Positions 8,395 through 15,927 of a stretch of 64,000 nucleotides of DNA are shown here, one piece after another. Positions within the stretch are counted from its first letter, which is position 1; every line of letters begins with the position of its first letter. The DNA lies in the NCBI GenBank assembly GCA_964484195.1, contig CAZAER010000005.1:124001-188000 (forward strand), in the 5' to 3' direction. The translations under genes and the position numbers were made by a program. The notes under the pieces were generated by a model. The model searched no databases. It saw only the letters and a program-made list of their open reading frames with translations, and was not told where the DNA came from. The stretch comes from JALHOP01 sp964484195 (GTDB lineage Bacteria; Myxococcota; XYA12-FULL-58-9; JALHOP01).

Positions 8395-10218
8395 ATGAGC
8401 AGCACCCCCCCGAGTCCGATGGGCCGCTTGTGGCGCGTGGCTCGGGCACATACGCGGCGATGGGTCTGGGGTTTTCTCCTGCTACTTTTGACCAATGCGT
8501 CGGCCATGGTCATCCCGCAGCTCGTGCGCCGCGCCATCGACGACATCAACGCCTCGTCGGGCCACGTCGATGCAGCGAGCTTGAAGAACCTCGCCATCCT
8601 CATGATCGCGATCGCGCTCGGTGGCGCCGTAGTGCGCAGCTTGTCGCGCATTCACATTTTCTACGCGGCGCGCGACGTGGAGATGGATCTCCGCAACCAG
8701 TTCTATGCGCACCTCACGCGCATGCCGGCGTCGTTCTTTCAGCGCCATCCCACCGGCGACCTGATGAGCCGCGCCACCAACGATCTCACCCAGGTGCGTC
8801 TCTATTTGGGCCCGGGCCTGCTCAACATGGTGAACACCGCCATCGCGTACGCCTCCGCGCTCCCGCTGCTCTTCGCGTTGTCACCGAAGCTCACCGCCAT
8901 TACCCTCGCGGTCTATCCGCCGTCGTTCTTCGCGGTGCAGCGTGTGTCGCGGTGGCTGTACCAGCAAAACCTCGCGCAGCAGGCGCAAATGGGGAAGGTC
9001 TCGAACTTCGTGCAGGAGAGCCTGGCGGGCGCTCACGTGACCCGCGCGTTCGGGCGCGAGCAGCATCAAGCCAAGCGATTCGAGGAGCTCAATGCCGGCT
9101 TGTACGCGATCAACGCGAAGCTCACCCGCGTCCGCGCCGTGCTCTTCCGCTTGGTGACGGCGCTCGGCTCGTTCGGTGTCTTGCTTGCCGTCATGGTCGG
9201 CGCGCGCGACGTGTTGGCCGGCGAGCTGACGGCTGGTGAGCTGGTTGCGGCGGTCGAGTACATGGCGCTGCTCTCGTGGCCGACCTTTGCCTTGGGGTGG
9301 GTGCTATCGATGATTCAACGCGGGCGCTCGTCGATGGAGCGTCTCGACGGCATCCTCCGAGAAGAGCCGACCATCCGCTCTGGCGGACTCGCGCCCGAGG
9401 TCATCGAGCCGACTGTCGAAACGCGCGGGCTCACTATCGCCTTCGGTGAGCGCCGAGCGCTCGATGCGGTTTCGGTGAGTGTCGCCGCCGGCAAGACGCT
9501 CGGCATCGTCGGCGCCATCGGCAGCGGCAAGACCACGTGGGTGCGCGGACTGCTACGGCTCACCGAGATCGAGCCTGGCCAGGTCTTCGTCGGCGGTCAC
9601 GATGTCGTCGACCTCGAGCTCGGAGCGCTGCGCCGGATGTTCGGTTATGTGTCGCAGACGCACACCCTGTTCTCGAAGACCCTCGCCGAGAACGTTGCCT
9701 TCGGTGACAGCGAAGCTTCCGTCGAGCGCATCATGCGGGCGCTCACCGAGGCGTCCTTCGAGCGCGACCTCGCCGCCTTGCCTCAAGGCCTCGAGACGCC
9801 GGTCGGCGAGCGCGGCATCATGCTCTCGGGTGGTCAGAAGCAGCGCGCTTCGATCGCCCGTGCCTTGCTCATCGAGCCGCCGATCTTGGTGCTCGACGAT
9901 GCGTTGTCGAGCGTCGATACCGAGACGGAGCAGCGCATCTTGGGGCACCTACGCCGCGTCCGTGCCGCGCGCACCACGATCATCGTCGCCCACCGCGTCA
10001 CCGCCGTACAGCACGCCGACGAGATCATCGTCCTCGAGTCGGGTCGAGTGATCGAGCGGGGCACACACAAGACGCTGCGCGCCGCCAACGGCGTTTATGC
10101 GCGTATGGCCCGCCGCCAAGAGCTCGAACGCGCCGTCGAGGAATCGAATCTCGCGGCCGACAACAAGGTGTCTTCGATCGCGGATATCGAGGCGCGCGTC
10201 TCGGGAGGCGCCGCATGA
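8395..10218 (+). CDS. heterodimeric ABC exporter, subunit with degenerate ATP site
   Basis: A 607-residue half-transporter: about six membrane helices in residues 20-310, then an ATPase domain. Walker A is GAIGSGKTT near 370-378, the signature is LSGGQKQ near 477, and Walker B is LVLDDALSSVD near 497. The catalytic Glu after Walker B is Asp (LDD), the hallmark of the degenerate-site subunit of heterodimeric exporters such as MdlA or LmrC-type proteins. The next gene overlaps it by the ATGA at 10215-10218 and supplies the partner with a proper Glu. The likely role is export of lipids, drugs or peptides across the inner membrane; the substrate is unknown. Two 23-bp palindromes lie just upstream. 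Confidence 0.92.
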   Translation: MSSTPPSPMGRLWRVARAHTRRWVWGFLLLLLTNASAMVIPQLVRRAIDDINASSGHVDAASLKNLAILMIAIALGGAVVRSLSRIHIFYAARDVEMDLRNQFYAHLTRMPASFFQRHPTGDLMSRATNDLTQVRLYLGPGLLNMVNTAIAYASALPLLFALSPKLTAITLAVYPPSFFAVQRVSRWLYQQNLAQQAQMGKVSNFVQESLAGAHVTRAFGREQHQAKRFEELNAGLYAINAKLTRVRAVLFRLVTALGSFGVLLAVMVGARDVLAGELTAGELVAAVEYMALLSWPTFALGWVLSMIQRGRSSMERLDGILREEPTIRSGGLAPEVIEPTVETRGLTIAFGERRALDAVSVSVAAGKTLGIVGAIGSGKTTWVRGLLRLTEIEPGQVFVGGHDVVDLELGALRRMFGYVSQTHTLFSKTLAENVAFGDSEASVERIMRALTEASFERDLAALPQGLETPVGERGIMLSGGQKQRASIARALLIEPPILVLDDALSSVDTETEQRILGHLRRVRAARTTIIVAHRVTAVQHADEIIVLESGRVIERGTHKTLRAANGVYARMARRQELERAVEESNLAADNKVSSIADIEARVSGGAA

Positions 10219-11999
10219 CCTCGATGGCCCTCGAAGCCGACGCCAAGAGCCAGGCCGACTGGAAGATGCTCAAGCGTTTGCTCGTGCACATCATGCGCGA
10301 CAAGCGTCTCTTGCTGTTCGCGCTGATCGCCTATCCGCTCGACGCGCTCGCAGCCATTCTGCCTCCGTATTTCGTGCGCCAGATCCTCGACGTCGCCATT
10401 CCCAATCATGACGCCGACCTGCTCATGTGGTTCTGCGGTGCTTACCTGGCGACGCTCTTTCTCGAGTACGGCGCCGGCTTCGCCTCGCTCTATGCCATGG
10501 GCATTCTCGGGCAGCGCGGCATGCAGTCGCTGCGCAGCGAGCTCTTCGGTCACGTCCAGCGTCTGCCTGCCTCGTTCTTCGATCGCAATCCGGTCGGGCG
10601 GACGTTGACGAGGCTCACCAATGACGTCGAGGCGGTGTCCGACGTCTTCGCGACAGGTGCCATCACCATCATCGCGGACGTGCTCACCATCTGCGCGGTC
10701 GTCGGCATGATGTTGTGGCTCGATGTGCGTCTCACCTTGCTGGCGTTCCTGGTGGTGCCACCGCTCGTGCTCATGGCCGGCATCATGCAGCGTTATGCAC
10801 GCATTTCGTTCCGCGAGGTGCGCAAGCACATTGCCCGCATCAATGCGTATCTCGCCGAGCACATCGCCGGCATGGGCGTGGTGCAGACGTTCCGCCAAGA
10901 GGCGCGCACCGCCAAGGAGTTCCAAGGGCTGTCCGCTGAATTCCGCGACGCCAACCGCGATGCCATCTTCTACGACGCGGTGTTGTTCGCGGCCGTCGAG
11001 GCCATCGGAACCGCGGCGGTCGCCGTCCTCATCTGGTTCGGCGCCATCGACATGACGACCGGCATCGTCGGGGCCGGCACACTGGTCGCGTTCATCCAGT
11101 ACATCCGGCGCTTCTTCGTGCCGATTCGCGACCTCTCCACCAAGTACACGGTGTTGCAGAGCGCGTTCGCTTCCGCGGAGCGTATCTTCCAGCTGCTCGA
11201 CGAGCGCGTCACCATCACCAGCGAAACCAACGCGCGATCCATGGCGAGGCTCGAGCGTGAGGTCGCCCTCGAAGACGTGTGGTTTGCATACCGCGAGCCC
11301 GAGCAAGACGGTGATTGGGTGCTGCGTGGCGTGACCCTGCGCGCGCGCAAAGGCGAGCGCGTCGCCCTGGTCGGCGCCACTGGTTGCGGCAAGACCACGA
11401 TTCTGAAGCTGATGACCCGCTTCTACGAGCCGCAAAAGGGCAAGATCACCGTCGACGGTGTCGACATCCGCGAGCTCGAGCTCACGTCGTTACGCCGTGC
11501 GTTCGCGGTGGTGCTCCAAGACGTGCATCTTTTCTCGGGCACGGTGATGGAGAACCTGTCTTTTGGAGCGGACACGACAGCGCAAGAGGTGTACGCCGCC
11601 GCGAAGCTCGTGCAGGCCGACGACTTCGTGCGCAAGCTCGAGAAGGGTTACGAAACCCAGGTCGCGGAGTGGGGCGCCAACTTCTCGGCGGGCGAGCGCC
11701 AGCTCCTCGCATTCGCACGCGCCATGGTCACGAACCCGCAGGTGCTGGTGCTCGACGAAGCGACCAGCAACGTCGACACCGAGACCGAGGCGCGCATCGA
11801 CCACGCGCTCGACGTGCTGCTCGAGGGGCGCACCTCGATCATCGTGGCCCATCGTTTGTCGACCGTGCGCAAGGTCGACCGCATCGTGGTTTTGCAGCGC
11901 GGACAGATCGTCGAGCAGGGCAGTCACGCCGAGCTCATGCGCCAGGATGGGCTCTACAAGCGCTTGGTGGAGCTGCAGTTCGCCGACCAGACCGGGTGA
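10215..11999 (+). CDS. heterodimeric ABC exporter, consensus-site subunit
   Basis: A 594-residue half-transporter, partner of the preceding gene, with about six membrane helices in residues 25-320. Walker A is GATGCGKTT near 386, and Walker B LVLDEATSNVD near 510 carries the catalytic Glu. Its signature, FSAGERQ near 490, departs from LSGGQ. That is the expected asymmetry: one composite site combines this subunit's intact Walker motifs with the partner's canonical LSGGQ, and the other site is degenerate. The arrangement matches MdlA/MdlB-type pairs. ATGA overlap with the upstream gene indicates translational coupling and 1:1 production. Confidence 0.92.
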   Translation: MTSMALEADAKSQADWKMLKRLLVHIMRDKRLLLFALIAYPLDALAAILPPYFVRQILDVAIPNHDADLLMWFCGAYLATLFLEYGAGFASLYAMGILGQRGMQSLRSELFGHVQRLPASFFDRNPVGRTLTRLTNDVEAVSDVFATGAITIIADVLTICAVVGMMLWLDVRLTLLAFLVVPPLVLMAGIMQRYARISFREVRKHIARINAYLAEHIAGMGVVQTFRQEARTAKEFQGLSAEFRDANRDAIFYDAVLFAAVEAIGTAAVAVLIWFGAIDMTTGIVGAGTLVAFIQYIRRFFVPIRDLSTKYTVLQSAFASAERIFQLLDERVTITSETNARSMARLEREVALEDVWFAYREPEQDGDWVLRGVTLRARKGERVALVGATGCGKTTILKLMTRFYEPQKGKITVDGVDIRELELTSLRRAFAVVLQDVHLFSGTVMENLSFGADTTAQEVYAAAKLVQADDFVRKLEKGYETQVAEWGANFSAGERQLLAFARAMVTNPQVLVLDEATSNVDTETEARIDHALDVLLEGRTSIIVAHRLSTVRKVDRIVVLQRGQIVEQGSHAELMRQDGLYKRLVELQFADQTG

Positions 12000-12033
12000 C
12001 AGCTGGACACACAACTGCGGCTCGGGGACGCCG

Positions 12034-12044
12034 AAAATGGTGAC
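12034..12044 (+). repeat. half copy of the 8.3-kb palindromic repeat
   Basis: AAAATGGTGAC occurs in the 92-bp gap after the ABC exporter operon. It is identical to the left 11 bases of the two palindromes at 8276 and 8314. The right arm is not preserved. Together the copies bracket the two-gene exporter operon, which is the reason to record this one. Confidence 0.45.
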
Positions 12045-12091
12045 GACCGCGCGACTAGGCGATTTTCACGCCCGCGCGCTGGAGTCTTTCG

Positions 12092-12727
12092 ATGATCTTG
12101 CAGAAGCTCACCCAGCGCGCCGACCCCGAGGTTCTCGACAAGGCCATGCGCCAGAAAGTCGAGCTCTCGCAGCTGCCTTTCGCGGTGCTGCGCAAGACGG
12201 GCACGAACGACTTCTACGTCTTGCGCGGCGCCGGGGCCGATGCTGTTGCCGCGGTCGGTTCGCAGGTGACCTTCAAGGAAGACCCCGAGACCTATCGCGG
12301 GCCAAAGCCGTCGATCACCGGTGAGATCGTGAGCGTCGGTCGCTCGAAGCACATCATGGCCGTGGCTATCCCCGGCGTCGTCGCGATGTTCGCGGGTGTC
12401 GGCGCGGTGATATCCGGCGTGCAAATGGCATCGAGTGGCGATCTGGGGACGGGCCTCTCGGTGTTGGTCGCGGGTGCGATCGCCGTCGGTCACTACGTGT
12501 ATCAAGCCGGCAAGGGTCAGGTGTTCACCGACTTCGGGAGCAAGTACATCGACACCGCGATCGACTACGCCGACAAGCTCGAGGTGGCGAGCGTCGAGGT
12601 CCACGTCGACGGTCGTGTTCGCACTGCGCGCGTGACCGAAGAGGTTCCGGCGCTGCCGGCGCCGGACCACTCGAACCTGCTCGTCATCGGCGAAGTGCGC
12701 GTGCCCGTGCCGATTCTCGCCCGCTAA
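12092..12727 (+). CDS. membrane protein of unknown function
   Basis: A 211-residue protein. The first 80 residues are soluble and charged. Two hydrophobic segments follow: HIMAVAIPGVVAMFAGVGAV near 90-110, and GTGLSVLVAGAIAVGHYVY near 116-135. The last 75 residues are beta-rich (VEVHVDGRVRTARVTEE). I do not recognise a family. A hairpin in the inner membrane with both ends on one side is the simplest topology. It lies 92 bases after the ABC exporter operon in the same direction. Its stop overlaps the convergent glycosidase-like gene by 4 bases (CTAA). Confidence 0.65.
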   Translation: MILQKLTQRADPEVLDKAMRQKVELSQLPFAVLRKTGTNDFYVLRGAGADAVAAVGSQVTFKEDPETYRGPKPSITGEIVSVGRSKHIMAVAIPGVVAMFAGVGAVISGVQMASSGDLGTGLSVLVAGAIAVGHYVYQAGKGQVFTDFGSKYIDTAIDYADKLEVASVEVHVDGRVRTARVTEEVPALPAPDHSNLLVIGEVRVPVPILAR

Positions 12728-15117
12728 AGAAGTCCGCGTCCGTGCGCCCAAACGAGCAGCGGTAGCGCCGTCGCCCAGAGCTGGGTGGCGTTGCCCGGCC
12801 ACGAGTCGTAGGGCTCGTTCGGCTTGCCGACGAAGCTTTTGGCGACGAGCTGTCCGCTATCGAAGCCATAGGGGTAGAGCTCGGAGGTCTGTAGCGGTCC
12901 GGCTTTGGCGGCGAGCTTCTTGATGATGCGGACGGTGTCGCGGGCGATCGCCGCGTCGGCGGTATAGCCGGCGCGCTCGAGCATCTTCGCCTGGTGGGTG
13001 AGCGCGGCAACTCCCAGGGCTTCGAGCCAGGTCCAGACGAGAGTTCCGTGATAGCGCCCAGGGCCCATCAAGTCGTACAGGTGCGGGTTCTTGGTGAGCG
13101 CGGCATTGGTGATGAGAATGCCGGCTTCGGTCGCAAGGCCCAGCGGGTAGGGCAGGGTGATGAGATCGCAGATGGCGCGGACCGCTTCCGGGCGCGCCTC
13201 GCTGCCGAGGAGGCCGAAGAGGCCGTCGGACGACATGACCGGGATCCGGTTGCCCTTCTCGTCGAGCGAGATCGCCGGGAAGGTGATGCCGTCTTTGAAG
13301 CGTCCCGTGAGCGGCGACCCGTTGATGAAGTCGTCGATGTGCACGTAGGGCTCGATGGTGCGGCTGCCGAAGAAGGCGCGCTCCTCGTCGGTCGCGAGCT
13401 CCTTCATGAAGAAGCGTAAAGCTTCGCGCAGCTCCTCTTGCGTCATCTTCACCGTGAACACTTCGCGGGAATGCGCGCGCCAGACCGCCGCGTATCGAGT
13501 GAGCTCCCCCGAGGGCAGGCCCATGAATTGCGCCAATGCCGCGCCCTTCTCGAGGGCAGAGGGTACGAGCTCGAGATCGATGCTGCTCGAGAACACGCCG
13601 CCGGCTTCGCCGGGCTCGGAGTCGCGCCAGCTGCCGACCGTCATGCCGAGCATGAAGCGAATCATCTTGGTCGGATCGCTCGGGTCATCCGCGAAGCCCT
13701 TGGCCTTGCGAGTGATGAAGCCGAGGCTGCGCTTGATGTCGTCGGCGTTGTTTGCCGCACCACGGCTCGTGGTGTTCGCCATCAAGTCCGTGATGGCGGA
13801 ACGATTGCGGTCGACGAACGCATCGCGCGCTTCTGCCGGTAGCTTCGGGTCGAGCAAATGCTCGGAGAGCACCGAAACCAGCATGAAGTCGTCGTCGACC
13901 ATCTTGCGGTCGCAGATGCGCTCCTCGCAGCGCGTGAGGTCGAGCGTGCCGCCGTGTTTCTTGATGTGCTCGAGCCGCTCGTGGACCGCCTGGTCGAGCA
14001 GCGACTCTTCGTGGGTCACTTTGCCGTCGGGGCCAAGCCGCTCGATCGCTGCTTGCAAGATGCCTTCGACCACTTTGGGATCGAGCAGCGGGCGTAACAT
14101 CTGCACGGTCTGCAAGGTGTCGCGGCCGAAGTACGTGAGGAAGCGCCAGCCACCCGCGAGTGCCTTCTCTTTGAACACGAGCGAGGAGAGGTCCTCGAGA
14201 GCCCGTATGGCGGCGTTCAATTGCTCGAGCTCGGTGGGCGAGAGCAGCCCGGCCTTGGCGCGCTCCATGTCGGCTTTGATCGTCTTCCTGGCCGCGTCGT
14301 TGAGCAGCTCGAGGGGCGCATAAGGCGTGAGCGGGGGTACGTCGCTCACGTAAGCGACCTCGATGCGCGGTTTCCCCGCGGAGGTCGCGGTGACGTGCTG
14401 GTTCGCGTCGACGGACAACGTCGTGCCCGGCGCGGCTTCGATGATCATGCGATGGAGATGATGCGGTGAGCCATCGGGCTTTCTGCCGACCGACTCGCGC
14501 TCGAATACGACGCGCGTCTCCGATTGTTCGACGACTCGCGAGCGAATCGACTTCGCGGGCAGGCTCAAGTGCGCCTGCATTTCTTCGCGCAAGGCGGTGC
14601 GGTCGTCGTAGCCCAACGTGGCGCGATCGCGGTGGGCGCGCGCGCTGTCGAGCAGCGGCGGCTCGAAGCTCACCGACCCTTTGGCGTTGGCGCAGACCGT
14701 GACGCTGGTGCCGGTCAGTCCTCCATCGCGGACGAGCTTCGGTTTCGTGGCCTTGAGATTCGTCACCCCGCTCGTCGAGGTCCACCACATGCCGCCACCG
14801 ATGTTGTTCGACGGCTGAACGATGGCGACCATGCACTTCGCGGTGTGCTTGGGGTAGCTTTCGAGGACGACTTGGGCCTGAGTTTCGGGTGCGATGTGCA
14901 CCAGGTTCTGCTGTACGCCCTCGCGCTTGGCGTCACCGAGGCTACGTTCGAAGATGCGGCGCGGCCCCTCGAGGTCGGGGAAGGTGATCGGCTCCTTCGC
15001 TGGGCTGCCGGCATGAGCCTTGGCGCGAACGGCGTCTTTACGGCCCGCGGAGGTCCCACGGGTCGTCTGAATGGCTGTCCCCGCCTCGGCGGCAATGCCC
15101 CGTCGACCGACGCGCAA
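12724..15117 (-). CDS. six-hairpin glycosidase-like protein (debranching-enzyme type)
   Basis: A 797-residue protein with a low-complexity Ala/Arg/Gly start and no signal peptide. The middle and C-terminal parts carry motifs seen in (alpha/alpha)6-barrel glycosidases of the glycogen-debranching/GH15/GH63 type: WRFLTYFGRDTLQT near residue 350, MVDDDFML near 415, YHGTLVWTW near 720 and YDSWPGNATQLWATA near the end. Acidic residues in these motifs (FGRD, DDD) are candidate catalytic or substrate-binding positions. The likely substrate is an alpha-glucan or a related oligosaccharide; this is inference from fold-level resemblance only. The first 60 residues are probably disordered. Confidence 0.6.
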   Translation of the reverse strand: MRVGRRGIAAEAGTAIQTTRGTSAGRKDAVRAKAHAGSPAKEPITFPDLEGPRRIFERSLGDAKREGVQQNLVHIAPETQAQVVLESYPKHTAKCMVAIVQPSNNIGGGMWWTSTSGVTNLKATKPKLVRDGGLTGTSVTVCANAKGSVSFEPPLLDSARAHRDRATLGYDDRTALREEMQAHLSLPAKSIRSRVVEQSETRVVFERESVGRKPDGSPHHLHRMIIEAAPGTTLSVDANQHVTATSAGKPRIEVAYVSDVPPLTPYAPLELLNDAARKTIKADMERAKAGLLSPTELEQLNAAIRALEDLSSLVFKEKALAGGWRFLTYFGRDTLQTVQMLRPLLDPKVVEGILQAAIERLGPDGKVTHEESLLDQAVHERLEHIKKHGGTLDLTRCEERICDRKMVDDDFMLVSVLSEHLLDPKLPAEARDAFVDRNRSAITDLMANTTSRGAANNADDIKRSLGFITRKAKGFADDPSDPTKMIRFMLGMTVGSWRDSEPGEAGGVFSSSIDLELVPSALEKGAALAQFMGLPSGELTRYAAVWRAHSREVFTVKMTQEELREALRFFMKELATDEERAFFGSRTIEPYVHIDDFINGSPLTGRFKDGITFPAISLDEKGNRIPVMSSDGLFGLLGSEARPEAVRAICDLITLPYPLGLATEAGILITNAALTKNPHLYDLMGPGRYHGTLVWTWLEALGVAALTHQAKMLERAGYTADAAIARDTVRIIKKLAAKAGPLQTSELYPYGFDSGQLVAKSFVGKPNEPYDSWPGNATQLWATALPLLVWAHGRGLL

Positions 15118-15195
15118 GCTACGCTCCCCGTAATATCGGATTCCCGATGCAGTATCGGCAACCGCGGCACGAAGTTGCTTAGGGCTTTCGAGCGC

Positions 15196-15858
15196 TTAGC
15201 CTGCCCCCCAACCCACCCATGACTCGCCATCTTCTCCCAGCTCGTTCTTCCAGATCGGCACGTCCGTCTTGATGCGCTCGAGCATCGCCCGACATGCCGC
15301 GAAAGCGGACTCACGGTGCGGGCTCGCGACCGCGATGACCACCGCCACCTCGCCAACCGCAAGTACGCCATAGCGGTGGACGACGTGGATGCGAGCGTCT
15401 GGCCACTCCGCCTCGCAAGCGCTGGCGACGCGATCGAGCTCGCGGCTCGCCATGGGCTCGTAGACTTCGTAGGTGATTTGCCTGACAGCTCGGCCGCGGG
15501 CGTGGTCGCGGACGGTGCCCAAGAACGTGACCACCGCTCCAGCGGTGGGGCTACGCACTGCGTCGATCGCCAGGCCAATATCGATGGGTTTTTCGGTGAT
15601 CGTGCTGCGTGTCGCACCACCGGCCACGGGTGGAAGGAGGGCCACCTCGTCGCCGTCCTCGACGGGCTCGTCCAGCTCGACGACGGCGTGATTGCGCGCC
15701 CATCGGACACTTTTCAAGAGCGGCTCGAGGTTCGGGTGACGCGCGGTCACTGCTGCGACGACGGTGTGCAAGGTAGCCGGCGCGACCACATCGAGCTCTT
15801 CGAGCGCACATCCCGTTTGCACGCGACTCCCACCGAGGTAAACCACCCGTACCTTCAC
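15196..15858 (-). CDS. moaDE: MoaD-MoaE fusion, molybdopterin synthase
   Basis: A 220-residue fusion of the two subunits of molybdopterin synthase, which adds the dithiolene sulfurs in molybdenum cofactor synthesis. Residues 1-81 are MoaD-like and end in the conserved Gly80-Gly81 that is normally the free, thiocarboxylated C-terminus. Residues from about 85 are MoaE-like, with GTVRDHARGRAV, HRYGVLAVGE, SPHRESAF and the active-site Lys pair in IKTDVPIWKNE (Lys197 and Lys204). Known fused proteins of this type (mycobacterial MoaX) are processed after the Gly pair; the same may hold here. The GTG at 15858 is chosen because longer in-frame reading runs antisense through the kinase gene. It is divergent from that kinase, 69 bases away. 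Confidence 0.88.
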   Translation of the reverse strand: MKVRVVYLGGSRVQTGCALEELDVVAPATLHTVVAAVTARHPNLEPLLKSVRWARNHAVVELDEPVEDGDEVALLPPVAGGATRSTITEKPIDIGLAIDAVRSPTAGAVVTFLGTVRDHARGRAVRQITYEVYEPMASRELDRVASACEAEWPDARIHVVHRYGVLAVGEVAVVIAVASPHRESAFAACRAMLERIKTDVPIWKNELGEDGESWVGWGAG

Positions 15859-15927
15859 CGATCGCCTCTTTTGGGCCGCTTCTTGCGTGCCCCGTGCCCT
15901 AGCGCTTGTTACAGTGTGTGACGCTGC

